Assembly (NCBI GenBank): GCA_013203245.1
Contig: JABMOR010000045.1
Span: 1 to 26,070 of the forward strand
Direction: 5' to 3'
Length of the DNA: 26,070 nucleotides
Source: Candidatus Nitrosopumilus sp.
Lineage (GTDB): Archaea > Thermoproteota > Nitrososphaeria > Nitrososphaerales > Nitrosopumilaceae
The notes beneath the pieces are model-generated. The model had not been told where the DNA came from, did no database searches, and saw only the letters and a program-made list of their open reading frames with translations. The position numbers and the translations under genes are program-made. Positions 15,677-23,447 of the stretch are shown in pieces; the first letter of the stretch is position 1, and each line of letters starts with the position of its first letter.

Positions 15677-15916
15677 ATGGTCAATAAAGACAAATTAAAT
15701 AAAATTTCAGGTATTTCAGCACTTGGTATGTTTGCATTAATTGTATCAGGATACATTACTGGAAATGATTCTTTGTTAGGATTTCCAAACGCCATGGTCC
15801 TCTATGCACTTATGCCAGCGGCATTGATTTGGTTTGGTACAAGAAAAAATGGTTGTGGGAGTTGTAATCAGATAAGTACAGTTTCAGATAAAGAAAATAA
15901 AAACAGTTCCAAGTGA
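15677..15916 (+). CDS. small two-helix membrane protein with C-terminal CGSC
   Basis: I do not recognise this 79-residue protein. Two hydrophobic helices (about ISGISALGMFALIVSGYITG, and FPNAMVLYALMPAALIWFG) are followed by a short hydrophilic tail with NGCGSCNQ. The C-x2-C pair could bind metal or form a disulfide. The start at 15677 is preferred on promoter spacing; an ATG five codons earlier is the alternative. The gene is monocistronic, with 112 bases of plain AT-rich DNA before the next gene. Confidence 0.65.
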   Translation: MVNKDKLNKISGISALGMFALIVSGYITGNDSLLGFPNAMVLYALMPAALIWFGTRKNGCGSCNQISTVSDKENKNSSK

Positions 15917-15996
15917 TAGTTTTCAAATAATATGGAAAAATTTGGCTTTCATAAAGATAATTCTATTTTTTACAATTACAAAATCCACAAGTTAGT

Positions 15997-16003
15997 CTTA
16001 AAT
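15997..16003 (+). promoter_or_regulatory. TATA-like box for the zincin-like/SirB1-like operon
   Basis: CTTAAAT is centred 29 bases before the ATG at 16029. It would serve both 16029-17228 and the abutting 17229-18047. Confidence 0.45.
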
Positions 16004-16028
16004 GGAGTATTTTTGAATTTTATGCAAA

Positions 16029-17228
16029 ATGGGAGAATTTCAAGAATTTGCAGAGGCGCTATTTGGACAATTATCAGTTGAAATCAACGAAGAAAAAGAG
16101 ATCATAGAGTTAGCAATTAAAGCCAAAGACGATATTGCAAACAAAGTACAATTCAAAGAGTTAGATGAAATTGCAAATGAGATATTACCAGATTTCAAAA
16201 ATAGAGTTGAAGAATTTCTAGGAGTTAAAGTTCCAGAAAATATTTCGTTAAAAATTCTAGAATTAGAAGAATTAAAGAAGATTAAAGGAAACAAAGTATT
16301 TGCAGACAGTGAATCAAAAGAATTTGTCAGTGAATTATTTAACGCAGTTGCAAAAGAAGATCTAAAAAAAATTGCAGAACTAATGCAGCAAGATACTGCA
16401 AAATATTTAGTATATTCAACTTATGCGATTCAATACATTTCAAAAATCACAACAACGTATGGAGACTATCTTGATTCAGAAATTTATTTAAACAAATTTA
16501 TTTTATCTAGATATCCGCAAATAATTCTACATAAACAAGGTGAACCATATGAATTAAAATTTGAAAATGTTAATTCAGGATATCATGGTGCCGTAAAGAT
16601 GACTGTACTTGAAGAGTTAATTCATTCAGCACAAGGAAACCTTCAACAAGTAAACAAAAATGCAGCAATGGAAGTAAATAAAATAAATGAAGAATTAGCA
16701 AAAATCATTTTATCATTAGATACTGAAACTACTAACAGATTATCAGAATACTGTCAATTACAAGCAGTTCCAGATGATTTTCCATTTGCAAAAAAAGCTA
16801 ATTTATTTTTCTTTTTGAATCCAGATCATTTCCTAATGGAACAAATCGGACCGGATGTCATGACATTTACTCATGTAGAAATAGATCCAAAGATTGAAGA
16901 GTCAGTTCCAGAACTGCTAGATATTTACAAAAGATGGTTATTTCCAATACAACAACACCACGCAGCATTTACAGCAATGGAGGGAATGGCAGCTTTTGTA
17001 ATTGAAAGTATTTTAAAAGATGATCAAGATTTTCAAAATTACCTTACAACGTTTATGGGAACTGATTTTTCATCATATCAAGTAAGAAAGAGTATGGGTA
17101 AGGACTTTACAAAAATAATTTATGAAAAATTAGGCAAAGACACATTCAAAAAAATGATAGAAATACCCCCAAATACTCGTGAACTAAAAGATCCTCAATT
17201 ATACCTCAAGAAACTGGGTATACAGTAA
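16029..17228 (+). CDS. uncharacterised protein with zincin-like EExxH...EGxAxxxxE pattern
   Basis: I do not recognise a named family. The 399-residue protein is soluble, with no signal peptide or membrane helix. The first 120 residues are acidic and helical. In the centre, TVLEELIHSAQGN (192-204) looks like a zincin helix H-E-x2-H whose first His is Glu195: E195-E196-L-I-H199. About 115 residues later, TAMEGMAAFVIE (315-326) resembles the gluzincin third-ligand helix E-G-x-A with Glu318. If correct, it is either a metalloprotease with altered ligands or a non-catalytic relative. The stop is followed directly by the TTG of the SirB1-like gene, so the two work from one transcript. Confidence 0.7.
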   Translation: MGEFQEFAEALFGQLSVEINEEKEIIELAIKAKDDIANKVQFKELDEIANEILPDFKNRVEEFLGVKVPENISLKILELEELKKIKGNKVFADSESKEFVSELFNAVAKEDLKKIAELMQQDTAKYLVYSTYAIQYISKITTTYGDYLDSEIYLNKFILSRYPQIILHKQGEPYELKFENVNSGYHGAVKMTVLEELIHSAQGNLQQVNKNAAMEVNKINEELAKIILSLDTETTNRLSEYCQLQAVPDDFPFAKKANLFFFLNPDHFLMEQIGPDVMTFTHVEIDPKIEESVPELLDIYKRWLFPIQQHHAAFTAMEGMAAFVIESILKDDQDFQNYLTTFMGTDFSSYQVRKSMGKDFTKIIYEKLGKDTFKKMIEIPPNTRELKDPQLYLKKLGIQ

Positions 17229-18047
17229 TTGGAAGAAAAATTTGATCCACTAGTTGCAGAATGGATTACATTTGTAAATAATCCAAGTTTCAACTTGGTT
17301 GAAAAATGTCTCAAATTTGCACAGATTTTAGAATATCCAGATCTTAATGTAGATGCTTATATTCAAAAAATAAATCATATTGGAAAATCTCTAAAAGAAT
17401 CAATCAGTGATGTTAAAAATCCAACATATTTGATTTCAATGTTAAACGAACATCTCTTTGAAAATTTAGGTTTTAGTGGAGATGATGATGATTACTATAA
17501 TCCAAAAAATAATTTTTTAAATGAAGTAATCGATAAAAAAACTGGACTCCCCATCACTATTTCAATTTTATATGCAGAAATTGCAAAATTTATTGGGTTA
17601 GATCTCAAGATAGTCGGATTTCCTAGCCACATATTAGTAAAATACAATGAAGAGATGATCCTAGATCCATTTTATGACGGACGATTATTAGATGTTGATG
17701 ATTTACAAGATATTCTTGATGCTAATTTTGGAGGTCAATTAGAATTTCTACCAGAATTTCTTGATGAAGTAAAACCAGAACAGATTCTTGTCAGACTAGC
17801 AAGGAATTTAAAAAATTCATATGTTCAATCATTTGTTTATGAAAAAGCATTACGATGTGTAAATATGGTATTATCCATTGAACCCGAATCACCTGAAGAT
17901 ATTAGAGATAAAGGAATTATAGAAGAAAGATTACAAAATTCTGAAATTGCTTTAAAATATTTGAACAAGTATTTAGAAATGAATCCAAATGCAGAAGATG
18001 TAGACTTTATTTTGGAATTAATTAGAAGTATAAAGACAAAAAATTAA
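17229..18047 (+). CDS. SirB1-like transglutaminase-fold/TPR protein
   Basis: The 272-residue protein has the SirB1/Transglut_core2 pattern. YYNPKNNFLNEVIDKKTGLPI at about 89-109 is followed by TISILYAEIAKFIGLDLKIVGFPSH with His134, and then ILDPFYDGRLL with Asp146. The C-terminal quarter (ALRCVNMVLSIEPESP through ALKYLNKYLEMNPNAED) looks like TPR repeats. His and Asp of a transglutaminase-type triad are visible, but I see no clear catalytic Cys, so enzymatic activity is doubtful. The TTG start follows the previous stop with no gap, implying coupled translation with the zincin-like protein. The role is unknown. Its stop overlaps the convergent 56-residue gene. Confidence 0.78.
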   Translation: MEEKFDPLVAEWITFVNNPSFNLVEKCLKFAQILEYPDLNVDAYIQKINHIGKSLKESISDVKNPTYLISMLNEHLFENLGFSGDDDDYYNPKNNFLNEVIDKKTGLPITISILYAEIAKFIGLDLKIVGFPSHILVKYNEEMILDPFYDGRLLDVDDLQDILDANFGGQLEFLPEFLDEVKPEQILVRLARNLKNSYVQSFVYEKALRCVNMVLSIEPESPEDIRDKGIIEERLQNSEIALKYLNKYLEMNPNAEDVDFILELIRSIKTKN

Positions 18048-18214
18048 TCAATAATAGAATCTATGTCTCTACCTTTCTTAATCATGGATATTTCATGACG
18101 AGCAATTTTATTTCTTAATGCTCCTTTGAGGATATCAACTTCACTTCTGAGTAATGCAATTTCATCTTCAAGCTTTGCAACTCTTTCATAGATGGTTTCA
18201 GCTTCTGAACTCAT
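18044..18214 (-). CDS. small coiled-coil protein, 56 residues
   Basis: The sequence begins MSSEAETIYERVAKLEDEIA and continues LLRSEVDILKGALRNKIARHE with a regular heptad of Val/Leu/Ile, then ends KKGRDIDSIID. It is a short parallel-type coiled coil of unknown role. A TATA-like CTTTTTAAG about 29 bases before the ATG supports expression. It ends 4 bases inside the SirB1-like gene, converging with it. The clean heptad and promoter support a real gene. Confidence 0.65.
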   Translation of the reverse strand: MSSEAETIYERVAKLEDEIALLRSEVDILKGALRNKIARHEISMIKKGRDIDSIID

Positions 18215-18287
18215 AATTATCTATAAATAGAAAATTGTCTTAAAAAGTTATGGGTGCATATTTTGATGGACAGGTTAGTTTTTTGAA

Positions 18288-18449
18288 CTATAATTCAAAT
18301 TCTTGACGACATTTCTCGCATTTTGCTCTCTCTTCTCCAGGAGAGCCAAGAAGGAAAATTTTACCAATTGTTTTACACAAAGGACACATTCCAGTAGTGG
18401 CATTTTTTGGACCAGTACGAATAATTTTTTGTGATTTTCTTCGTCCCAT
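18288..18449 (-). CDS. small zinc-ribbon protein, 53 residues
   Basis: This tiny protein starts with a basic MGRRKSQKIIRTGPKN tail. CPLC at 22-25 and CEKC at 44-47 follow, forming a four-cysteine zinc ribbon with LLGSPGEERA between them. Such ribbons occur in archaeal transcription and translation accessory proteins, but this one matches none that I can name. The ATG at 18449 has a TTAATA box 26 bases upstream. It sits alone between the coiled-coil gene and tRNA-Ser, all on the minus strand. Confidence 0.7.
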   Translation of the reverse strand: MGRRKSQKIIRTGPKNATTGMCPLCKTIGKIFLLGSPGEERAKCEKCRQEFEL

Positions 18450-18471
18450 GAAAAAACTTCTTGAATCGGTC

Positions 18472-18477
18472 TATTAA
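18472..18477 (-). promoter_or_regulatory. TATA-like box for the zinc-ribbon gene
   Basis: The minus strand reads TTAATA, centred 26 bases before the ATG at 18449, immediately beyond the 3' end of tRNA-Ser. Confidence 0.4.
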
Positions 18478-18484
18478 GTTTTAA

Positions 18485-18571
18485 TGGCGCGGGGAGAGGG
18501 ATTTGAACCCACGTGTCCTTGCGAACATGAAATTAGCAATCTCACGCCCTACCGAGCTAGGCGACCCCCGC
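18485..18571 (-). tRNA. tRNA-Ser (GCT)
   Basis: A type II tRNA with no intron. The acceptor GCGGGGG pairs with TCCCCGC (one G-T pair), with discriminator G and CCA encoded at 18485-18487. The D arm is GCCT/GGGC. The anticodon arm TGAGA-TTGCTAA-TTTCA gives anticodon GCT for AGC/AGT serine codons. The long variable arm TGTTC-GCAA-GGACA pairs over five bases, as required by seryl-tRNA synthetase. The T stem GTGGG/CCCTC has one T-T mismatch (50-64). Confidence 0.93.
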
Positions 18572-18595
18572 ATAAAGATGCCTAGAATGTATCTG

Positions 18596-18602
18596 TAAAT
18601 AA
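18596..18602 (-). promoter_or_regulatory. TATA box of tRNA-Ser
   Basis: The minus strand reads TTATTTA, lying 25-31 bases before the first tRNA base. Confidence 0.55.
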
Positions 18603-18639
18603 GTCAAACTTTCTTGGGTATTATTTTGAAGGCAGTAAA

Positions 18640-19278
18640 TTAGGAAGTACGAACTATACCGTGTTCAACAAGATATTTAATCCCATTAACAAAATCTGAT
18701 TCCGAAATGGTTCCCTCTGCCCACCACTTTGCATTGTTCTTAATCCAACCTGGAACCTTTTCCGAAGACTCTGGGGATGATGATTTTGGTAAATCAGGAA
18801 TGTCTATTATCTTCTCTTTGATCAAATGTTGAATTCCACCTACAAAGGAATTTTCATCAATTGAACCTTCTGCCCACCATTTTGCATTGTTCTTAATCCA
18901 ACCAGGAACCTTTTCTTTTGAGACAGAGTCTGTACCAGATTCAAGTTTTTGTAATGGTTCAGGTATTAATGAAAGATTAGAAATTGTCAAACTTTTTGTT
19001 CCAGGCATTACCAAGAAACTAAAACTAGGGTTAGATGAATAAGGAGATTCTACTTCATTGTAATTGACATCTCTACCATCTGCAGAAATCGATAATGATT
19101 TTATGATTGGATTTACTTTATGTGGTTTTTTTATAGAATTTTCTATAACATATAATTCTCCAACAATCTCTTTTGTACCCGAACCTTCTAAATTTACTGT
19201 CAATGTTTTAGATGTACAATCTATGTTTAGATTAGACATTTTTCCATCAAAATCATCTTCAAAAACATCTTTTCCCAC
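18640..19278 (-). CDS. C-terminal fragment of a secreted protein with two VPGWIKNNAKWW repeats
   Basis: This is the downstream part of the frameshifted gene at 19335-20906. The frame stays open and sensible up to about 19398, beyond the GTG at 19278, and reads CPKSNISDHVGGYFIKWIED before it. The first portion is beta-rich with no family I can name. Two copies of a roughly 45-residue motif follow: VPGWIKNNAKWWAEGSIDEN then FVGGIQHLIKEKIID, and VPGWIKNNAKWWAEGTISES then FVNGIKYLVEHGIV. This W-x4-A-x-W-W repeat is common in thaumarchaeal secreted and surface proteins. It has no promoter or signal peptide of its own, so as a separate gene it is probably not functional. Confidence 0.7.
   Translation of the reverse strand: MGKDVFEDDFDGKMSNLNIDCTSKTLTVNLEGSGTKEIVGELYVIENSIKKPHKVNPIIKSLSISADGRDVNYNEVESPYSSNPSFSFLVMPGTKSLTISNLSLIPEPLQKLESGTDSVSKEKVPGWIKNNAKWWAEGSIDENSFVGGIQHLIKEKIIDIPDLPKSSSPESSEKVPGWIKNNAKWWAEGTISESDFVNGIKYLVEHGIVRTS
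18713..18915. repeat. two 50-bp near-identical direct repeats coding the VPGWIKNNAKWW motif
   Basis: The segments 18713-18762 and 18866-18915 differ at 3 of 50 bases by hand count. They encode the same VPGWIKNNAKWWAEG peptide, including matching synonymous positions. Confidence 0.85.
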
Positions 19279-19334
19279 ATATCCTAATTTGATCCCTACA
19301 ACATTTTTTTGACCATTAACATCTTCAATCCATT

Positions 19335-20906
19335 TTATAAAATAGCCTCCAACATGATCAGAAATATTAGATTTTGGACATAGTGATTTAAGATCATTTT
19401 TTCAAAAATATTATTAATTTCTATGTATTCTTTCCACCAATAATCCAAATCACTTTTTTCAAATGTTTTCTTTTCAAAGTTATTTTCGGAGGCAAAAACA
19501 TATTCATTTGCATTTAGTCGTATTGGTTGATTTGTGTCTTTATAGAAAATATCTACAAAATCTTCTAAAACATAAACTCTAGTACCAGTTTGATCAGTTT
19601 CTACAAGAAATTCTGTTTTTTTATCAAGAATTACTAAATCTCCAGTCAATATCACGTGCCAAGTTTGAGCTTCAGTTTCAGACATGTGTTGTGGAAGATC
19701 ACGGTGGAAAAATTTACTTTGTTCCCACATAGTAGTTACTAACCCTTTAGTTGCAGAATAAGGGGCAAGGGCTGTAGATCCAAGTATATCACCTAATGTT
19801 TTCTCAAAATGACTACCAAAAGTCTTTGTTGCAATTTTGTTTAATGCTTCCATTTGTGCATCAGTACAACCTTTTGGACATTTCATTTGAACATCATTAG
19901 GAGAATAGTATTCCACTATTGCAGACATAGTGTCTGAACCTTTCTTTATTATCCAGTTTAATTCTGAAATTTTTATGGTTTCAGTGTTGATATATCGTTC
20001 TCCAGATTTTATGTTATGAGATCTTATGGGAGGAATATCAGGACAACCATCTCTGTCTTCAAATAAATTTTTAGTTTCTTTTTTGTTGGGACATTTATCT
20101 ATCTCATTAGGTATACCATCTTTATCAAAATCATTTGATTCAGGAAGGGGTGATTTGTTTGCTTCATTGTATGCATTTTGGTCGGTGATTGCGCAAACTT
20201 CAAATTTTTCAGTTTTAACGTATGTAGTTCCTACAGGACAGTTTAAAGGATCTTCAGAGACAGTAGTTTTTTCCGGTGGTTGTTTTGAAACTGTTTCATG
20301 TTTACAGATATGTTCATCTTCATCATAGTATGAGTCCGAACCAAACTCTCCCTTACAATATGCATTCCAACTATTATATCCACCGTATTTTTCTTCTTGT
20401 TTTGTACTTTCTTTAGAAGTTGTTTCTGATTCTTCTTCCTTGCTATTGTCATTAGTAGATCCACATGGAATTGCAAGTGGTTCGGCACCACCCATAAGCT
20501 CATACGCTATGCTTCTTGCCCTCTCAAAGTATTGTTCGCCCGGTTGTTTGCCAAAAGTTACTGATACTGCTTTTGCTTTACTCTGAATCGTGTAAATGCT
20601 GCCTTCTTCCTTTTCTGCTCCACATTCCAGACCATGATAGTACAGATCATATGGACCAGTATGTTGAATGCCTATAGAAAACGATCCCCAATCACCATTG
20701 CCATATTGATTTATTCCTAAAAGATAATCGCAGTAATAGGTATCACCATAGGAACCTGGTGCTTTGGTTTGTCGACGTTCTCTATATTCTGCACCCTGAA
20801 CTGATTGAGGACAGGCAAAATCAGAAGCATAAACTGGCAGAAACATAGGTATCATTCCCAGTAAAATAATTCCGAAAATAAAATAAACAATAATTTTCTT
20901 CATCAA
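19335..20906 (-). CDS. large secreted protein with thrombospondin type 3-like Ca2+ repeat, frameshifted near its end
   Basis: The 523-residue product starts with a signal peptide (KKIIVYFIFGIILLGMIP, cleavage after about VYA at 27). The N-terminal domain has several cysteines (CPQS, YYCDYL, LECG, IPCG). A Ser/Glu/Lys-rich linker lies at about 155-180. At about 272-305, SNDFDKDGIPNEIDKCPNKK and FEDRDGCPD match thrombospondin type 3 calcium-binding repeats. A domain of unknown type follows. The last 20 residues after FEK (503) are out-of-frame noise. A -1 shift in the six-A run at 19397-19402 joins it to the next fragment, giving about 755 residues. The intact protein would be extracellular; its function is unknown. 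Confidence 0.75.
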   Translation of the reverse strand: MMKKIIVYFIFGIILLGMIPMFLPVYASDFACPQSVQGAEYRERRQTKAPGSYGDTYYCDYLLGINQYGNGDWGSFSIGIQHTGPYDLYYHGLECGAEKEEGSIYTIQSKAKAVSVTFGKQPGEQYFERARSIAYELMGGAEPLAIPCGSTNDNSKEEESETTSKESTKQEEKYGGYNSWNAYCKGEFGSDSYYDEDEHICKHETVSKQPPEKTTVSEDPLNCPVGTTYVKTEKFEVCAITDQNAYNEANKSPLPESNDFDKDGIPNEIDKCPNKKETKNLFEDRDGCPDIPPIRSHNIKSGERYINTETIKISELNWIIKKGSDTMSAIVEYYSPNDVQMKCPKGCTDAQMEALNKIATKTFGSHFEKTLGDILGSTALAPYSATKGLVTTMWEQSKFFHRDLPQHMSETEAQTWHVILTGDLVILDKKTEFLVETDQTGTRVYVLEDFVDIFYKDTNQPIRLNANEYVFASENNFEKKTFEKSDLDYWWKEYIEINNIFEKMILNHYVQNLIFLIMLEAIL

Positions 20907-21016
20907 ATATTGTCCTCAAAAATACTATTTAGAATAATATCAAAAAACCAATTTTGATATTAATATTGATTTAGACACAAAATACCGCTAAAATTTCATA
21001 TTTTCTGTAAATAAAT

Positions 21017-21763
21017 TCATTCGTCGCCAAATTGGCTATAATTATTCATTATCTCCTCAATTGGGAGCCTTTTTCCACCTACAATTTTTAGGTCTACTTT
21101 TACTTTTTTGTCAGATATGGTTAGAATATTGTATGTATTTTCAAACAATCCACGAACTCTCTCAGATGTGGCAGTTCCAGCATTAACTACAGTTAGGGAT
21201 CCAAAAGTCCAAGCCCACGGCCGATGTTTGTGTCCACATAATACCACATCAACTTTAGAATCTAACACTGCTCTTAGAACATCACCTGCATCAACAACAG
21301 TGAGTTGATCAGAACCAGTGTCAGGGATTGAAATCAGGTGGTGATGCATCGCTACAATTTTCACTTTGTCTTTGTATTTTTTCATGGTTCTCTCTAACCA
21401 CAAGTTTTGTCTATATCCAACCTCACCATTATTTCTATCAGGTCTAGCAGTTCCAACTGTAACTAGTACAACATCATCACTTAACTCATTAACAGTTTCA
21501 AATGGAAAGAATTTTTTAAATAACAAATAACCAGTGTTCCTGTAATCATGATTTCCACTAATCGTAATAATTTTTTTTGTGTTAAATTTTGTCAATAATG
21601 ATTTACATTTTTCATATTCACTCATTAATCCCTCATTTGTCAAATCACCTGTAATTACAATCACATCTGGATTTAGTTCATTTACTTCATCAACTAAAAT
21701 ATCAAATTTTTCTTGTAAAAATTGAGAGCCCACATGAAGATCAGAGATTTGAACTATCTGCAT
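21017..21763 (-). CDS. calcineurin-like metallophosphoesterase
   Basis: This dinuclear metal phosphoesterase of 248 residues has all family motifs in order: SDLHVGS (Asp8, His10), TGDLTNEG (Asp40), GNHDY (Asn71-His72), MHHH and GHKHRPW. The arrangement is closest to class III cyclic-nucleotide phosphodiesterases (CpdA-like), but the substrate cannot be read. The ATG at 21763 is chosen over a TTG 18 bases upstream, because a TATTAAAT box lies 28 bases before the ATG and the family usually begins just before SDLH. It is cytosolic with no signal peptide, diverging from icd. Confidence 0.9.
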   Translation of the reverse strand: MQIVQISDLHVGSQFLQEKFDILVDEVNELNPDVIVITGDLTNEGLMSEYEKCKSLLTKFNTKKIITISGNHDYRNTGYLLFKKFFPFETVNELSDDVVLVTVGTARPDRNNGEVGYRQNLWLERTMKKYKDKVKIVAMHHHLISIPDTGSDQLTVVDAGDVLRAVLDSKVDVVLCGHKHRPWAWTFGSLTVVNAGTATSERVRGLFENTYNILTISDKKVKVDLKIVGGKRLPIEEIMNNYSQFGDE

Positions 21764-21787
21764 TTGAATATTATTTATCAAATTAGG

Positions 21788-21795
21788 TATTAAAT
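21788..21795 (-). promoter_or_regulatory. TATA box of the metallophosphoesterase gene
   Basis: ATTTAATA on the minus strand is centred 28 bases before the ATG at 21763 and only 10 bases before the alternative TTG at 21781. Confidence 0.5.
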
Positions 21796-21842
21796 CATCT
21801 CTATAGAAAAAATATAGAAAATGTTTCAGAATACAAGATAGA

Positions 21843-21850
21843 ATTAAATA
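21843..21850 (+). promoter_or_regulatory. TATA-like box for the isocitrate dehydrogenase gene
   Basis: ATTAAATA is centred about 29 bases before the TTG at 21876. Confidence 0.5.
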
Positions 21851-21875
21851 ATAAACACCTCAAATTTTTGCAGTT

Positions 21876-22907
21876 TTGAGTAAAAAAGCCGCTGTAATGA
21901 AAGGGGATGGTATTGGACCCGAAGTTGTTGATTCAATGTTAAGAGTATTAAAGGAATGTAACTTTCAATCAGAGTTAATTCTTTGTGAAGTAGGCTCAGA
22001 GCAATGGGAGAAAAACGGTAGAAAAGACGCATCATACATTCCTGATGCAACCATGAAAACTTTAGAAGAATCAGATTGCTGTTTCAAGGGCCCAACAACT
22101 ACAATTCCAGTTCCAGGTGCACCTAGAAGTGTCGCAGTTACATTAAGACAAAAATTTGATCTTTATGCAAATATCAGACCAACTAAAACTTATGAGAGAT
22201 TAACACCAAATAGGAAACTTGACTGTGTCTGTTTCAGAGAAGCAACTGAAGGACTCTATACGGGTGTAGAGGTAAAAATTACAGATGATGCAGCAATAGC
22301 AATCAGGAAGATCACGAGACAGGGAAGTAGAAGATTAGTTGATTCTGCAGTAGACTGGGCAAATAAATTTAACATGAAAAAAATGGTTGCAATTACAAAA
22401 AGAAATATCCTAAAACAGACGGATGGGATATTTTGGGAGGAAACACAAAAAGCAGTTGAAGGAACTGGAATTGAATTATCTGAAATTTACATAGACAATA
22501 TGGCACAACAGATGGTAATTGCTACTGAGCAGTTTAACGGTTCGGTATTAGTTAGTACCAATTTATTTATGGATATTATTTCCGAGCTTGCATCAGCTCT
22601 TGTAGGTTCAATTGGATTAATCTACTCTGCCAACATTGGAGACAATTATGCAATGTTTGAAGCAGCACATGGGAGTGCCCCACAGTTTGCAGGACAAAAC
22701 AAAGTAAATCCAACTGCAACTGTTCTATCAGGAGCTTGGATGGCAGATTATATGGGTGAAAGAGAAATTAGAGATGCAATCTTTGCTGCAACTGATAAAG
22801 TAATCAACGAAGGGAAAGCAGTCACATGGGATATTGGTGGCAACGCATCAACTACGCAAATGACAGATGCAATCATCACATATGCTAAAGAAAATTTAAG
22901 AAAATAA
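21876..22907 (+). CDS. icd: isocitrate dehydrogenase (beta-decarboxylating family)
   Basis: The 343-residue enzyme belongs to the isocitrate/isopropylmalate dehydrogenase family. KGDGIGPEVV is at 9-18, RQKFDLYANIRPTK at about 90-103, and FREATEGLYTGVE at about 119-131. KRNILKQTDGIFWEE follows, then the metal-binding DIISELASALVGSIGL and the cofactor loop FEAAHGSAPQFAGQNKVNPT. The short form resembles NAD-type mitochondrial and archaeal ICDHs and also homoisocitrate/isopropylmalate dehydrogenases. The residues after the substrate loop (PRSVAVTLRQ) differ from bacterial Icd (S-x-N). ICDH in the TCA pathway is the best call, since thaumarchaeal ICDHs look like this. The start is TTG. Confidence 0.82.
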   Translation: MSKKAAVMKGDGIGPEVVDSMLRVLKECNFQSELILCEVGSEQWEKNGRKDASYIPDATMKTLEESDCCFKGPTTTIPVPGAPRSVAVTLRQKFDLYANIRPTKTYERLTPNRKLDCVCFREATEGLYTGVEVKITDDAAIAIRKITRQGSRRLVDSAVDWANKFNMKKMVAITKRNILKQTDGIFWEETQKAVEGTGIELSEIYIDNMAQQMVIATEQFNGSVLVSTNLFMDIISELASALVGSIGLIYSANIGDNYAMFEAAHGSAPQFAGQNKVNPTATVLSGAWMADYMGEREIRDAIFAATDKVINEGKAVTWDIGGNASTTQMTDAIITYAKENLRK

Positions 22908-23447
22908 TCAGATTTTAGTTTCTATCAAGATTAGCTCTTCAAAAAATAATTTCTTTTTTGCCATAATTCTTGTTTTCAAGCCTAATTTTTGAGCATATTC
23001 AATCAATTTTTGATAATTGGACAATGATGAAGTTACAAAGATGAATTTTCCATTTTCAGCAATATTGTTAATTACAGAATCAAATATTTTTTTTGGAATT
23101 TCAAATCCCTCTTCACCCCCATCAGTTGCAATGTCTAGAATTTCATCAGTTGCAAGATAAGGTAAATTACATACAATAAAATCAAATTTTATTTTTAATG
23201 CATCTGAACCATTACAACAAACAATATTTTCTGTTTTGTAAGTTTGATTTTTTAATACATTAAAATTGATATCAGTACCAACTACAAATGAAAAATTTTT
23301 AGAAAGTAATTTTGTTAAATAGCCTGATCCGCTACCAACATCCAAGGCAAAATTTCCTTTTTCATTCTCAATATTATCTACTATGAAAAAAGTATCCTCA
23401 GATGGAGGATACTCTTCATTTTTCAAGGATTTTGTTTGCAAGACCAA
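22908..23447 (-). CDS. HemK/Mtq2-like release factor glutamine methyltransferase
   Basis: This 179-residue SAM methyltransferase is of the archaeal/eukaryotic Mtq2 type, which methylates the Gln of the GGQ motif in release factor aRF1. YPPSEDTFFIVDNI at 13-26 is the family signature. The SAM loop is DVGSGSG at 36-42. The substrate motif, normally NPPY, reads NLPY at 94-97, and DGGEEG follows at about 109-114. The start is TTG at 23447, supported by a GGAGAGG ribosome site six bases before it; this makes the gene overlap ksgA by 32 bases. Its stop abuts the icd stop. It ends the rpl21e-rpoF-DUF655-ksgA-hemK operon. Confidence 0.82.
   Translation of the reverse strand: MVLQTKSLKNEEYPPSEDTFFIVDNIENEKGNFALDVGSGSGYLTKLLSKNFSFVVGTDINFNVLKNQTYKTENIVCCNGSDALKIKFDFIVCNLPYLATDEILDIATDGGEEGFEIPKKIFDSVINNIAENGKFIFVTSSLSNYQKLIEYAQKLGLKTRIMAKKKLFFEELILIETKI

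Noticed and set aside
19395..19405. Programmed -1 frameshifting to join the two parts of the secreted protein.
   Set aside because: The sequence around the six-A run does not give an X-XXY-YYZ slippery heptamer in the right phase. An indel or sequencing error is simpler.
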